64,000 nucleotides of DNA from Cyclobacterium salsum (GTDB lineage Bacteria > Bacteroidota > Bacteroidia > Cytophagales > Cyclobacteriaceae): the NCBI RefSeq assembly GCF_010119245.1, contig NZ_WNKG01000011.1, forward strand, positions 1-64,000, written 5' to 3'. Under the pieces are notes generated by a model that saw only the letters and a list, made by a program, of their open reading frames with translations, was not told where the DNA came from and did not search any database. Made by a program: the position numbers and the translations under genes. Positions 17,155-27,053 of this stretch are shown in pieces (the stretch's first letter is position 1; each line of letters starts with the position of its first letter).

Positions 17155-17757
17155 TTACCTGGCCATACGTTTGACTTCCTGATGACGGAAGCATTGCACC
17201 AGATGATCGTTTACGATTCCGGTCGCCTGCAAATGGGAATATACAATGGTACTTCCTAGAAATTTGAACCCCTTTTGCTTCAAGTCACGGGCTATTTGAT
17301 TGGACAGTTCGGTCGCTGCGGGAACAGACGAAAGACTTTTCCATTCATTCTGAACAGGTTTACCCTCCACAAAGCCCCATATATAATCGGTAAAGGTTCC
17401 GTAATGCTTTTGTATTTCCATAAACTTCCCCGCATTATTGACCGCTGCCGCTATTTTCAAGCGGTTTCTTACAATGGCCGGATTCCCGATCAGATTTTCG
17501 ATGTCTGCCCCGGTAAAATCCGCTACAACTTGGTAGTCAAAATCCTTGAATGCCCGGGCATATCCTTCTCTTTTCTTCAGGATGGTAGCCCAACTCAAGC
17601 CCGCCTGGGCACTTTCCAGCACTAGAAATTCAAAATGCTTACGGTCACTGTATACAGGCACCCCCCATTCTTCATCGTGGTACTGAATGTACTGTTCGAA
17701 TCCCAGACACCAGGGGCAGCGAAAGGTGTCGGTTTGGTTGAGTATAAAGTTGGTCAT
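17155..17757 (-). CDS. tag: DNA-3-methyladenine glycosylase I
   Basis: Removes 3-methyladenine from alkylated DNA in base excision repair. The protein is read here from ATG 17757 (200 residues), because the recognisable family N-terminus (RCPWCLGFEQYIQYHDEEWGVP) begins shortly after it. A longer frame from 17871 would add 38 residues overlapping the neighbouring gene and its terminator. The HhH zinc-snap residues fit the E. coli enzyme: Cys14 and His27 with 13-residue spacing, and His185 and Cys189 in NDHLVQCF. The catalytic Glu corresponds to Glu48 in LESAQAGLSW. It is followed after 15 bp by the serine hydrolase. Confidence 0.94.
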   Translation of the reverse strand: MTNFILNQTDTFRCPWCLGFEQYIQYHDEEWGVPVYSDRKHFEFLVLESAQAGLSWATILKKREGYARAFKDFDYQVVADFTGADIENLIGNPAIVRNRLKIAAAVNNAGKFMEIQKHYGTFTDYIWGFVEGKPVQNEWKSLSSVPAATELSNQIARDLKQKGFKFLGSTIVYSHLQATGIVNDHLVQCFRHQEVKRMAR

Positions 17758-17798
17758 AGCAGTAGGGAAATTTCCTAAGTAATATAGGAAATAAATGG

Positions 17799-17838
17799 AA
17801 AAAAAGCGGTCATGAATGGAATACACGACCGCTTTTTT
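17799..17838 (-). terminator. Intrinsic terminator of the M14 peptidase gene
   Basis: AAAGCGGTC pairs exactly with GACCGCTTT around a 15-nt loop, with runs of A/T on both sides, giving a U-tract when read on the minus strand. It begins right after the TGA of the M14 peptidase gene and lies ahead of tag. Confidence 0.85.
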
Positions 17839-17839
17839 C

Positions 17840-20359
17840 TCAATTTCCAGAAAGGAAGAGGGCATTGGCAAGTATCAACTTGCCATCTTCCCAGAAACTA
17901 CGAAATACGGGGTTATCGGCCAGGTAGATCAATTGCCCCCGACCTTTGGGTTCCACACCAAAAACCAGGGACCGAGCCATGCCCGGTTTAATTTTATATC
18001 CTATAAACCCGGTGCGGTGTCTGTCCATTCCGGAGATATAACCGGCATTGATTCCCTGATCCATCAGCGCATACCGGTTGGAACTGTTTTTAAGTGTGTA
18101 AAATGTTCCGTTTTTTCCATATCCCAAAGGGTGGGTGGGATCCAATTGCACCTCAAATATCGCTCCGGCAGCATAGGTTGATATGTCTAGCCGCTCCCGT
18201 TCAAGAAACGGAGCCGTTTTTTCCTCTTCCATCGCCTTGCTCTCAATACTGTCTTGCAGGGCTTTTTCGTCCTCACTGGCAAAGGTACGTAACATCCCAT
18301 CCGGCTTGTCAGCAAATAGCTTCAGGGCATCATCCAGTGCCAGCAACTTTCCCCCCGCCGCTACCCATTCGGTTAGGTTTTCGTAGAGCTCATCGGGATA
18401 ACTACCGGAAGGCAACACCATCACATCGTACCTGCTCAGATCAGCACTTGTTAATTGATCCTGCTCCAGGATTACCACGGGATAGGCCAGCTCACTGTCC
18501 AGAAAATGCCAAATTTCCCCAAAATTCAGGGAAGAAACACCCTCACCGCCCACCAGGGCAATGGAGGGCTTCTGGATCACGCGTACATGCGAAGAACCAA
18601 AATCTTTTCCACTGTCCACGTATCCTGTACTCGTTTGGCCCAGGGGAATCTCAAACGAATTGGCCAGATCGGTCACCTTCTGGTGAAAGTTGGGTACATA
18701 GTCATTTCCTCCACGGTTAATAATAAGCGAACCGGTAGGATAGCTTTTTCCGCCCACTTCAAAGGGAAACTCGTTATAGCGTACCCGAATGCCTTCCTGC
18801 AGCAATGCCGACAGGAATTTGACATGAAGGGTGGCATTCCAGGGAGCAATGTAGGCAAGTGTCTCCGCGTCAGGCTGGTTAGGCTCAAAGGCTAAGGCCT
18901 CATATGGCTGTTCCCCATCCAGGCGGCTATCCAGCGCGTATGCCTCCAGGCCATAGGCATAAGGAAGGGCCCAGGAAGTAATGTCATAGGTTATACTATC
19001 ATTTAGCACCGGCTCGGGTTCAAAAAGGACCTGGGTCAAAACGGATTTCGGCTGGTAGGCATTGATGACGATGTCATTTTCTTCCAGATTCAGGCGTTCA
19101 GACTGCCCGCTTTGATACGAAAAGCCGGTCAGGCTTGCGCGCTTGCCGCTGAGGCCATAGCGAATGTGGTTTTTGTCCAGCAAATCCAGCAACGCACGGA
19201 CTTTCGCCGGAGGATTACTGCCCTTAATGACAAAACTTTTGTACGGACCTACAGGATCCGAGCTGCTTTCCTCAAAATAATTGGAATAGGCTTCCAATAC
19301 TTGTTCCTTTAGATCAAAGGTCGTCTGAATAGCGGAAATTCCGGTAGTATGGTGATGAATGATCCGGTCTTTAAGGGTAACGGTATCCCCATCAGCCGTA
19401 TATCCTCCTATTCCGGCCCTTCCCGAGCCTCCCTGCTCAATGGTCATACCAATGGCCCCATTGTACATGGGGTAGGTATCGCCATAGCTGGGATATAGTA
19501 AATCAAAGCGCTCTTTGGTGAAATAAAACCAATCGTTTACATCGAAATAGCTAGCCGTATTCCGGCCAAAACGTTCCTGGTATTCCTGCTGGAAATCGGT
19601 TAGCTGCGCGTGCAGAGGCTCTGCTGCCGGTGCGAAATAATAAGGAGAGTTTATTCCCTGCTCGTGAAAATCCAGGTGTACCTGAGGCATCCATTCGTTG
19701 TAAAGCGCCAGGCGTTGCTGAGATTCCACTTGCGTCTGCCATGCCCAGTCCCTGTTCAGATCAAACAAATAATGGTTAGGCCTTCCTCCCGGCCAGGGTT
19801 CCCGGTGTTCGATGGATTGCAGGTTTGGCTGCAGCACCTGATTCATTTTTTGTTGGTACCAGTTGACGTACCTTTCCTGTCCATCCGGATTCACACAGGG
19901 ATCCAGGACGACCAGCATCTCATCCAGCCAGGAACTGTATTGGTTATTTTCGGGGTCCACTAGTGAAAAAAGGGTCATCATCGTCGCTTCGGAAGAAACC
20001 GCTTCATTGCCGTGGACGTTGTAACTCATCCAATGAACCGGGATGGAAAGCTCCGGACTGCCTTCCAGCATTCCTGTTCTCTTTAAATTATCCGTACGGA
20101 TGGTTTCCAGTCGATCAATATTCGCTACCGAAGAGACAAAGGCAACAAGCAGCGGACGTAATTCATTGGTTTTACCATATTCACGCAGCACAACACCAGG
20201 ATTTTCCGATGCCACATGCTGAAAGTAGGCAACTACTTTATGGTGGGGGGTAAACCGTTCTCCTAATTCATACCCTAAAAATTCGGCTGGACTTTTGGTT
20301 TGGGCCAGCAATATGGTTTGGAACAGGAGCAAAGCCACTAGTAGATAAACTTTTTTCAT
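17840..20359 (-). CDS. Secreted M14 family zinc carboxypeptidase
   Basis: An 839-residue exported metallopeptidase. The signal peptide ends near LLLAQ (residue 20). The carboxypeptidase domain (about 25-340) has the zinc motif HGNE (His116, Glu119), the NPDG segment (157-160), the substrate-binding NRD (203-205), DFHEQG with the third ligand His232, and a likely catalytic Glu in MTIEQGGSG. The C-terminal half (about 380-830) has no peptidase motifs but includes a stretch of alternating strands and helices (VVILEQDQL, YDVMVLPSGSYPDELYENLTEWVAAGGKLLALD) resembling a glutamine-amidotransferase-like fold, as in other large Bacteroidota M14 proteins. It probably trims peptides in the periplasm or medium. 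It is monocistronic with a strong terminator directly after the stop. Confidence 0.9.
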   Translation of the reverse strand: MKKVYLLVALLLFQTILLAQTKSPAEFLGYELGERFTPHHKVVAYFQHVASENPGVVLREYGKTNELRPLLVAFVSSVANIDRLETIRTDNLKRTGMLEGSPELSIPVHWMSYNVHGNEAVSSEATMMTLFSLVDPENNQYSSWLDEMLVVLDPCVNPDGQERYVNWYQQKMNQVLQPNLQSIEHREPWPGGRPNHYLFDLNRDWAWQTQVESQQRLALYNEWMPQVHLDFHEQGINSPYYFAPAAEPLHAQLTDFQQEYQERFGRNTASYFDVNDWFYFTKERFDLLYPSYGDTYPMYNGAIGMTIEQGGSGRAGIGGYTADGDTVTLKDRIIHHHTTGISAIQTTFDLKEQVLEAYSNYFEESSSDPVGPYKSFVIKGSNPPAKVRALLDLLDKNHIRYGLSGKRASLTGFSYQSGQSERLNLEENDIVINAYQPKSVLTQVLFEPEPVLNDSITYDITSWALPYAYGLEAYALDSRLDGEQPYEALAFEPNQPDAETLAYIAPWNATLHVKFLSALLQEGIRVRYNEFPFEVGGKSYPTGSLIINRGGNDYVPNFHQKVTDLANSFEIPLGQTSTGYVDSGKDFGSSHVRVIQKPSIALVGGEGVSSLNFGEIWHFLDSELAYPVVILEQDQLTSADLSRYDVMVLPSGSYPDELYENLTEWVAAGGKLLALDDALKLFADKPDGMLRTFASEDEKALQDSIESKAMEEEKTAPFLERERLDISTYAAGAIFEVQLDPTHPLGYGKNGTFYTLKNSSNRYALMDQGINAGYISGMDRHRTGFIGYKIKPGMARSLVFGVEPKGRGQLIYLADNPVFRSFWEDGKLILANALFLSGN

Positions 20360-20471
20360 AAACAGGGGAATAGGTTAGGAATGGCGCTTTCTTCGCTGGT
20401 ACCAACGCCGGAATTCAATGCGAATATATAAAGGAAAGTTTAAAAAGAAGGAAACAACCCAAGAGGTTATT

Positions 20472-21134
20472 TCACATGTTTTTGACCACTTCTTTCTTGG
20501 GTATGGAGATGCTCCACATGCCGCGTAGCTCACCAACCTTGTAATGAGTGGCTTTATCGTTAGGGTAGAGGGAATTAATTTTTTCCAGGGTCGCTTCGCT
20601 GATGTCCTTGCCCGGCTCCCCGTGACAATTCAGGCAAAGTCCACCCGGGATGGTAATGGCTTTGGTAAACAACAGCACTTCGCCCTCCTCTGCTTTCTGA
20701 ATATTGGAGCGGCTATTGATATCGTTTTCGACATTGTATTGGTAGGCATCTAATAAGGTTTTTTCCAATTCATTAGGTTGATTTTCCGGATTCCGATTTT
20801 TCGTGGAGACCCTCCTAATCTCTACCTGGTATTTTTCAGCTACCTTTTCCGTGATGGGCAATGCTTCCACCTGACAAAAGTCAAGGGCCCCCGGCACCCC
20901 TTTTTCTTCGATTGCCTTTTGAAGGGCACCGATCAGGGATGCCTGTGCATCCTGGCTGATTTCGTCCCCCCATTCCATGGCTTGTGCGATGATTTCCGAT
21001 TCGGCTACTTTTTTCACCTCATTGGCCTGGTTAACCTGTTCTACGATATCCCGGTCGATTTTTTTATTATTCCCACAGGAAACCAGAAAAAAAGAAAGCG
21101 CGCCAACCGAAAGAAATGCCTGAATACTATTCAT
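20472..21134 (-). CDS. DUF3365 (Tll0287-like) c-haem lipoprotein
   Basis: A 220-residue lipoprotein: signal ending in LVSC with Cys20, then a helical region, then one c-type haem motif CLNCH at 167-171 in a context (TIPGGLCLNCHGEPG) typical of the DUF3365 / Tll0287-like domain. The domain also occurs as the sensor part of signalling proteins, with haem coordinated by a conserved Cys or His. Here it stands alone without a transmembrane kinase. FCQVE at 87-90 supplies an extra cysteine that could be the distal haem ligand, as in Tll0287. It probably senses or buffers redox state, or carries electrons, on the outer side of a membrane. Single gene with ATG 21134. Confidence 0.8.
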   Translation of the reverse strand: MNSIQAFLSVGALSFFLVSCGNNKKIDRDIVEQVNQANEVKKVAESEIIAQAMEWGDEISQDAQASLIGALQKAIEEKGVPGALDFCQVEALPITEKVAEKYQVEIRRVSTKNRNPENQPNELEKTLLDAYQYNVENDINSRSNIQKAEEGEVLLFTKAITIPGGLCLNCHGEPGKDISEATLEKINSLYPNDKATHYKVGELRGMWSISIPKKEVVKNM

Positions 21135-21522
21135 AAAACCGTCTATCTATGTCCGTTAGTTAAAGATACACACTTGCTGGCAAAATTGTTCAATGGATGA
21201 TTAAAATCATTAAAGTTCCTGTTTGTGAAGGACAATAGAGGTACAGCGGTTGAAGCGATCGAATTAGGAAATTCCCCAGTAATCGAAATCGGCGTGTGAA
21301 CCAAAACACCCCATTCGTTTTTAAAAAAAACACTCCATGATCTATCCTATCGGTTAAATAGTGCCAGGATAATAGCCTATACGGTCATTATAGCGATTCT
21401 CTGGCTTGCCTGTGGCTAGCCTTTTGCAGCGCTTAGCATCGTGGCCCCGCACCTTTCTGCTCCCCCGGGAGGGTATTCGTCAACAATATTGTTTAATTTT
21501 GCCTTTTAAACCATACCGTACC
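21135..21522. other. Divergent promoter region, about 390 bp
   Basis: Lies between the haem lipoprotein and prfA. Apart from the prfA -7 box nothing firm was found. A 24-codon GTG-to-TGA frame around 21230-21300 (reading VKDNRGTAVEAIELGNSPVI) has a coding-like look but is too short to call. Confidence 0.4.
21494..21501 (+). promoter_or_regulatory. Bacteroidota -7 promoter box for prfA
   Basis: TAATTTTG matches TAnnTTTG and lies 21 bp ahead of the chosen prfA start at 21523. It falls inside the longer open frame that begins at 21406, which supports the shorter start. No good -33 box was seen at normal spacing. Confidence 0.55.
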
Positions 21523-22599
21523 ATGCTGGATAAACTGGAAGCCATAAAAGAAAGATTTGAAGAAGTATCCCAGCTGATCATTCAGCCAGATGCCATGTCG
21601 GACATGGGAAAGTACACCAAGCTTTCCAAAGAATACAAGGACCTGGAAAAGGTAGTAAACGTCTATGAAACCTACCGATTGACACTGGAAAATATCAGCA
21701 GTACCAAGGCACTTTTGGAGAAAGAAAAAGACCCTGAATTCAGGGAAATGGCGAAATTGGAGTGGGAAACGCTAAAAGAGCGAAAAGAGGAGTTGGAGGA
21801 GGAGTTGAGAAAAATGCTCATTCCAAAAGACCCGAATGATTCCAAAGATTGCATTTTGGAAATTCGGAGTGGCACCGGTGGAGATGAAGCGGCCATTTTT
21901 GCTGGGGATCTGTTCCGCATGTATGAAAAGTTTTGCGAAAAGCAAAGCCTGAACCTGAGGGTTTTGGATCTTACCTTTGGCACCTCCGGAGGATACAAGG
22001 AAATAATCAGCTCTGTCTCGGGAGCGGACGTGTATGGCATGCTGAAATACGAGTCCGGTGTGCATCGGGTACAGCGGGTACCAACCACCGAAACACAAGG
22101 AAGGGTTCACACTTCCGCCGCTACCGTAGCAGTGCTACCGGAAATGGAAGAGGTGGACGTGCAAATAGATATGAACGAGGTGCGAAAAGACACTTATTGT
22201 TCCTCCGGACCCGGCGGTCAGTCCGTAAATACGACCTATTCCGCCGTACGGCTTACCCATGAACCGACCGGGCTGGTCGTTACCTGCCAGGATCAAAAAT
22301 CTCAGATTAAAAATTTTGAAAAAGCACTGAAAGTACTGCGATCTCGCATTTACGAAATCGAACTGGCAAAGCACAATGAAACCGTAGGTGCTCAAAGGAG
22401 ATCCATGGTCGGTAGCGGCGACCGGTCCGATAAAATACGGACCTACAATTACCCCCAAAGCCGGGTCACCGATCACCGGATAAATAAAACCGTTTACAAC
22501 CTGCCGGAAGTAATGGAGGGGAATATCGAAGAATTCATCAGTGCCCTTCGCTTTGCAGAAAACGCAGAAAAAATGAAAGAGGGAGGAATAGAGGACTAA
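21523..22599 (+). CDS. prfA: Peptide chain release factor 1
   Basis: Ends translation at UAA and UAG and triggers peptide release. The protein is read from ATG 21523 (358 residues, close to the usual 360), because [14 protein letters not shown] matches the family start. The frame is open to 21406 but that extension has no family resemblance and contains the likely promoter. The stop-codon recognition motif is P-x-T, seen in [18 protein letters not shown], which marks RF1 rather than RF2 (SPF). The catalytic GGQ lies in [12 protein letters not shown]. The 3' end overlaps by four bases with a convergent T9SS cargo gene. Confidence 0.97.
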   Translation: MLDKLEAIKERFEEVSQLIIQPDAMSDMGKYTKLSKEYKDLEKVVNVYETYRLTLENISSTKALLEKEKDPEFREMAKLEWETLKERKEELEEELRKMLIPKDPNDSKDCILEIRSGTGGDEAAIFAGDLFRMYEKFCEKQSLNLRVLDLTFGTSGGYKEIISSVSGADVYGMLKYESGVHRVQRVPTTETQGRVHTSAATVAVLPEMEEVDVQIDMNEVRKDTYCSSGPGGQSVNTTYSAVRLTHEPTGLVVTCQDQKSQIKNFEKALKVLRSRIYEIELAKHNETVGAQRRSMVGSGDRSDKIRTYNYPQSRVTDHRINKTVYNLPEVMEGNIEEFISALRFAENAEKMKEGGIED

Positions 22600-25403
22600 A
22601 AGACGATAATTTTCCGTTTATAAGTGGCTGTTCGGGTACGTATTACCACCACATGCAGCCCTTTGGGCAAGTCGGTAATGGGATATACAAATTGACCCTC
22701 TTGTGTTTGCATTTCTCTGATTTTTTGGCCGCTCGCGTTGAATACTTCCAGCCTGACTAATGCTGGCAAACCCTGCACCTGAAGGTGAACATTTCCGAAT
22801 GAAGGGCTGGGAAACAGGCGAATATCCGCATCGGCACCGGTTTCAGGAAGGGATGTTATCAAATTCACATTCACAGGAAGTACCTGGCTAGGCCCCTGAT
22901 TACAAGCATTCATAGGTGTCACTTCTAACTGGTGATCCCCTTCGTCATTCCATCTGATCCTAACCGATGCCGTTCCCTGCCCTTCGATAATTTCGCCTCC
23001 ACCATCCAGCGACCACTGGTAGTTGATATCTTGCACGGCAGCTACGTCATAGTCTGCCTCCTGAAAACCTACTCTTCCGGGGCCATTTATAGGTGCAGGC
23101 TGTTCCGGAATGGTAATGACCTGAATTAATTTTTCGGTGGTGGGACCCTGTCCGCAAGGATTTGTAGTGGAAACCGATATGGACTGGTTGTTTAAGTTGG
23201 TCCACTCCAGGGTAATGCGTGCCGTTCCCTGCCCGGAACGCACCACACCACCGGTCGTTTCCCAAAAATACTGGGTACCGGGAATGGAATCTACGTAATA
23301 TTCTTCCAGGGTATTGACACAAACAACTCCCTCACCCTGAATGGCGGCGGTTTGCTGGGGTTCCTCTGATACAACCACTTCCAGGGCGGTAGTATTCCCA
23401 TTTCCGCAGTTATTTTGACCCCTGACCATGACCGCATTCCTTCCCGGCTCGTCCCAAAGCACGACAATCCGGGTACTTCCCTGCCCTTCCAGTATTGTTC
23501 CTCCGTCTACTCTCCATTCGTAGCTGGTGCCCTCCTCTTCCAGGTCTTGTATCGTATAAATCTGCTGACTAAGACAAATATCCTCCTCACCAAAAATGGT
23601 TGCGATGTCTAGCGGTACCTGACAGGTGTATTGATAGAATATCCCGTTTTCTCCGGCTGCGTACCCAACATTCAGATCGCCGAAACTAAGCCCTGTAAAA
23701 TCCTGAAAAGTGCCGGTGGAAAGCTTTTCCCAGGTTTCACCCGTATCAAAGGTCCGCAATATCGTACCCCCTTCTCCCGTAATAAACCCTACGGATTCAT
23801 CCAGAAATTCCACATCACTGAAATCAACCGAAAAGCCGGTTTCCAAACGCATCCAGGAATCGCCTTTATCTTCTGTTTTGAATACGGTCCCTGCTCCCCC
23901 AACCAGCATGGCGGTATTTTCATCCATCATCGCCAGGGCACGTAATTTTGTCGTCTGATTCAAGTTCACCCGAGCCCAGTTCGTTCCCCCGTTTTCGGAA
24001 CGAAGCAGGTACCCCTGGTCCCCAATGATCAGACCTGTATCCTCATCGAAAAACAGGATGTCCCTAAAATTTACTTCGTTGTACCCGGAAGGAACCAGTT
24101 CCCAATTGACACCTCTGTTTTCCGTTTTGGTAATCAGCCCTCTGTCTCCCACAGCGAAGCCTCGGTTGATATCAAAAAAATACAATCCGTTGACATTGCG
24201 GTTGGTGCCAGGATTTAGGGTAGTCCAGGTACCACCCGAATTGGTGGTACTGAGTATGTTTCCATTGTTTCCAGATACATACCCGACGTTTCCGGAAACG
24301 AAGTAAAGACTATTAAAAGGAAGGGAAATGGGCCTGGACCGATCTAAAAACGAGTTGCCACCATTTCCTGTCAATAAAATCAACCCTTGATCCCCAGCAA
24401 GATAGCCTCTGAGGTCTGTCGTAAACTCAATGGAGGTGTAGTCATTGGCCCTTCCTGACAAACGAATGGCCCAGTTGCCCCCCGAATTATTGGAAGCTAT
24501 TAGATTTCCGCTGGAACCAACCCCCATCACGCTATTGGTTTCCGGCCTGAATGCCAGGTCTTTAATACCTTGTAGTGTACGGGAATTGGATGCTGAAAAG
24601 GTAAGGCCCCCATTATCGGTTCTCAGAATGGTACCGTTATCCCCACTGATCACGCCAATTTGAGGGAAAGCCGGATTGAATACCACCTCGTGAAGATCAC
24701 TATCGATCCCACTATTGATGTATTGCCAGTTTCTCCCTCCGTCCACCGTCTTAATGATAGTCCCCAGGCTTCCTACTGCGTACCCGGTAGTATCATCGGT
24801 AAAATGAATACCGTTTAAAGCCGCCTGAAATCCGGAAGGAAAACGTTCCCAGTCCTGCCCTGAGTTGGTAGATTTTAAGATCTCAGCATCAGAGGTAACG
24901 GCAAAACCCAAGGTCTCATTGACGAACATAAAGCCATTAATATCGGCAGTGGAAGGAGTCAGTACCTCCTCCCAGGAGACACCCCGGTCATCAGAACGGA
25001 TCATAGCTCCCGAACTCCCGGTGACTATCAGCACCTCGTTGTTTACAAAGCTGATTTTTTTCCAGGAGGTATTTTCTGAATGCCGGTAACCTGTCCAATT
25101 CGTTCCCCCATTTGTTGTCCGGTGGAGCCGTCCCTCGTCGTCAATTACCAGACCAAATTGTTCATCATAAAAGGCGAGGTCCAGAAGTATCCCCCCGGAT
25201 GGTGATTTGATCTCTACCCAGCTAAGTCCCCCATCAATCGATTTCAAAAAAATATTTTCTCCGGCAATGTACCCCACGTTCTCATTGACCCAATGTATGG
25301 CGGAATAGTCATTGCCCCAATCACCTACTCGTCTCCAGCTTTGACCAAAAATCTCCTGAATACCTACCAGCAGCACGAAAACTAAAAATAAAGCCCGCTT
25401 CAT
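22596..25403 (-). CDS. T9SS cargo: YCF48/BNR-type propeller with PKD-like domains
   Basis: A 935-residue secreted protein. Signal peptide about 1-20 (FGQ). Residues of about 25-595 hold a dozen or more repeats of the form [19 protein letters not shown], the YCF48/sialidase-like BNR repeat of beta-propellers (photosystem II assembly factor-like in databases; that name gives no function here). About 600-860 are three similar Ig/PKD-like domains, each with a Y.W...GG.I..GQGT..I.V.W pattern. The end ([14 protein letters not shown] ... [24 protein letters not shown]) is a type A T9SS sorting domain. It is exported by the Sec route and then T9SS, to be surface-attached or released. The substrate or partner is unknown. 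A -7 box is visible upstream. Confidence 0.88.
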   Translation of the reverse strand: MKRALFLVFVLLVGIQEIFGQSWRRVGDWGNDYSAIHWVNENVGYIAGENIFLKSIDGGLSWVEIKSPSGGILLDLAFYDEQFGLVIDDEGRLHRTTNGGTNWTGYRHSENTSWKKISFVNNEVLIVTGSSGAMIRSDDRGVSWEEVLTPSTADINGFMFVNETLGFAVTSDAEILKSTNSGQDWERFPSGFQAALNGIHFTDDTTGYAVGSLGTIIKTVDGGRNWQYINSGIDSDLHEVVFNPAFPQIGVISGDNGTILRTDNGGLTFSASNSRTLQGIKDLAFRPETNSVMGVGSSGNLIASNNSGGNWAIRLSGRANDYTSIEFTTDLRGYLAGDQGLILLTGNGGNSFLDRSRPISLPFNSLYFVSGNVGYVSGNNGNILSTTNSGGTWTTLNPGTNRNVNGLYFFDINRGFAVGDRGLITKTENRGVNWELVPSGYNEVNFRDILFFDEDTGLIIGDQGYLLRSENGGTNWARVNLNQTTKLRALAMMDENTAMLVGGAGTVFKTEDKGDSWMRLETGFSVDFSDVEFLDESVGFITGEGGTILRTFDTGETWEKLSTGTFQDFTGLSFGDLNVGYAAGENGIFYQYTCQVPLDIATIFGEEDICLSQQIYTIQDLEEEGTSYEWRVDGGTILEGQGSTRIVVLWDEPGRNAVMVRGQNNCGNGNTTALEVVVSEEPQQTAAIQGEGVVCVNTLEEYYVDSIPGTQYFWETTGGVVRSGQGTARITLEWTNLNNQSISVSTTNPCGQGPTTEKLIQVITIPEQPAPINGPGRVGFQEADYDVAAVQDINYQWSLDGGGEIIEGQGTASVRIRWNDEGDHQLEVTPMNACNQGPSQVLPVNVNLITSLPETGADADIRLFPSPSFGNVHLQVQGLPALVRLEVFNASGQKIREMQTQEGQFVYPITDLPKGLHVVVIRTRTATYKRKIIVF

Positions 25404-25435
25404 ACAAATGCCTTAGTTTAAATAAATTATGCTTA

Positions 25436-25470
25436 CAAAAATACTATTTAATTCATGATAACACAGCAAA
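25436..25470 (-). promoter_or_regulatory. Probable -33/-7 promoter of the T9SS cargo gene
   Basis: On the minus strand TATTTTTG (25436-25443) matches TAnnTTTG, with TTTG at 25467-25470 as a possible -33 box. The spacing of 23 bp is slightly longer than usual. The leader to ATG 25403 would be about 27 nt. Confidence 0.45.
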
Positions 25471-25482
25471 ACACCATTTATT

Positions 25483-25510
25483 GCCTTTGAGAATTCTCAA
25501 AGGCTTTTTT
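25483..25510 (+). terminator. Perfect palindrome with T-run, facing right
   Basis: GCCTTTGAGAA and its exact complement TTCTCAAAGGC abut each other and are followed by TTTTTT on the plus strand. It has the form of an intrinsic terminator reading rightward, yet no plus-strand gene ends here; the nearest, prfA, stops 2.9 kb to the left. It may stop antisense transcription or back up the gldJ terminator. Confidence 0.6.
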
Positions 25511-25540
25511 GTAGCTATCAAATAAAAAAAACAAGCCATA

Positions 25541-25565
25541 AAAAAAGGGGCTATACACCCCTTTA
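25541..25565 (-). terminator. Intrinsic terminator of gldJ
   Basis: On the minus strand AAAGGGG and CCCCTTT enclose a 7-nt loop and run into a string of T. It lies about 30 bp after the gldJ stop codon. Confidence 0.88.
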
Positions 25566-25593
25566 CAAATTATGTTAAGCCATTAAACTCCTT

Positions 25594-26817
25594 CTACCGG
25601 TCTTTACCGCCAACAGCGATCATGGCACATCTGAATCCAATGTGATTAGAGGACGAATCCTGGTGCATGAACCTCCTGGTACCAGGGGCTAGCCAGTAGG
25701 CTACATCTCTCCACGAACCTCCTTTGTAGACTCGGTAGTTGTCGTCAATCAATGTGGTATTATAGGTATCTTCTTCATCGTATACCCCATCTTTTCGAAG
25801 GGGATTCAGGTCGTCAAAATCCTGAAAGGATAGCGGACGGTACACATCCTGCACCCATTCGTTCATGTTGCCAGCCATATTGTACAAGCCAAAATCATTA
25901 GCGGGAAAATCATATACGTTAGTAGGAATAATTTCTCCATCGTTGGATACACTACCCGCGATACCGGCATAATCTCCACGTCCCCGTTTAAAGTTGGCCA
26001 GAAAATCTCCTTGCCTGGATTTTCTTTTGATGTTATATGGATTTCTTGGCCCTCTACCGTCCCAGGGATAAATCCGCCCATTTTCCTGATTCTCGTCCAT
26101 GTACTGGGTACCAATCATCGCTTTCGCCGCATATTCCCACTCGGCTTCGTTGGGAAGGCGGTAGTCGGGAAATACAGAGCCTCGTTCAATGAGCTGATCT
26201 TTCGTCAACGCTGAATCCAGTTCATTTTTTTCTCGTTCCAATTCATTTACGTAGATGGTTCGCCATTTGCTGTATGCATTGGCTTGTGTCCAACTCACCC
26301 CAGCTACCGGATAAAAATTAAATCCGGGATATCGGAAATAATACGTGGCATACACATCGTTGTACGACATGGTGCCATCCCATACTTTTTCATTGGGTTC
26401 CAACTTTTGAACTGAGTCCGCACTGACACCATCTCTTTTGGCCATGTTGAACAAAAATTCCTTATAATCGACATTGGTAACTTCCGTCTCGTCCATGTAA
26501 AAGGAAGCGATGGTAACCGTTCGTTCCACATTATCCCGAAAACCCATGATATCCTGTTCCTGCGAACCTAAAACAGCCCTTCCCCCCTGTATAAAGACCA
26601 GTCGGGGACCAACCACTTCTGTGGGTAATCGAAACACCTGAAAAGAAGTGGAATCTTCTTCGTCAAAACTATACTGAGCACCTGTGGAGGCACTTACTCC
26701 TCCCGGATCACTCGCAGTTCTGCGACCGGATTGATTACCACAGGAAGTGAATAAAAAACCCAGCATTGCCAGCCCGGCAAAAAAACTAAAATGAAAATTT
26801 TTGTTACCCAAATTCAT
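25594..26817 (-). CDS. gldJ: Gliding motility/T9SS lipoprotein GldJ-like (FGE-sulfatase fold)
   Basis: An outer-membrane lipoprotein needed for gliding and type IX secretion in Bacteroidota, where it stabilises other Gld proteins. The signal ends at Cys26 (FTSC). The rest is a formylglycine-generating-enzyme (SUMF1) fold used structurally: GGRAVLGSQEQD, SFYMDETEVTN, YRLPNEAEWEYAA, and a C-terminus GGSWRDVAYWLAPGTRRF..., IGFRCAM. The GDFLANFKRGRGDYAGIAGS and ANDFGLYNMAGNMNEWVQDVYRP segments resemble GldJ of Flavobacterium more than GldK. At 407 residues it is shorter than the roughly 560-residue flavobacterial protein, lacking an insert before the final repeat. The gldKLMN genes are not in the window. 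Choice of GldJ over GldK or a generic SUMF1 protein rests on recalled motifs. Confidence 0.82.
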   Translation of the reverse strand: MNLGNKNFHFSFFAGLAMLGFLFTSCGNQSGRRTASDPGGVSASTGAQYSFDEEDSTSFQVFRLPTEVVGPRLVFIQGGRAVLGSQEQDIMGFRDNVERTVTIASFYMDETEVTNVDYKEFLFNMAKRDGVSADSVQKLEPNEKVWDGTMSYNDVYATYYFRYPGFNFYPVAGVSWTQANAYSKWRTIYVNELEREKNELDSALTKDQLIERGSVFPDYRLPNEAEWEYAAKAMIGTQYMDENQENGRIYPWDGRGPRNPYNIKRKSRQGDFLANFKRGRGDYAGIAGSVSNDGEIIPTNVYDFPANDFGLYNMAGNMNEWVQDVYRPLSFQDFDDLNPLRKDGVYDEEDTYNTTLIDDNYRVYKGGSWRDVAYWLAPGTRRFMHQDSSSNHIGFRCAMIAVGGKDR

Positions 26818-26912
26818 GTGACAATTTTTTTGTTTTGCCCTATTGAAACGCTAATATAGGAGCAATAATATATTATACCAATATTCTTTTTCGACACTAG
26901 CCTTGTTCAAAA

Positions 26913-26930
26913 GATCGGAAACGGCCGATC
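26913..26930 (-). terminator. Possible weak terminator downstream of mfd
   Basis: GATCGG and CCGATC form a 6-bp stem with a 6-nt loop followed by TTTTG on the minus strand, about 125 bp after the mfd stop. It is weak and may instead be a regulatory hairpin upstream of gldJ. Confidence 0.35.
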
Positions 26931-27053
26931 CTGTGAAATACTACAAAAACGATCATACCATTGCTATAAATGCTGGCATGAAAAATTTTTACCTATTTTT
27001 GCTTATTTCATACTAAACCCCTCTTTTCCAAACGGGTACCGGAGGCATTTGGA

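Noticed and set aside
21230-21300. Coding-like fragment upstream of prfA
   Set aside because: Only 24 codons from a GTG, no ribosome-binding site and no family resemblance; may be a decayed remnant but cannot be supported.
22596-25403. Photosystem II assembly factor function
   Set aside because: The YCF48-type repeat is only a propeller family match; the protein is a secreted T9SS cargo in a non-photosynthetic lineage.
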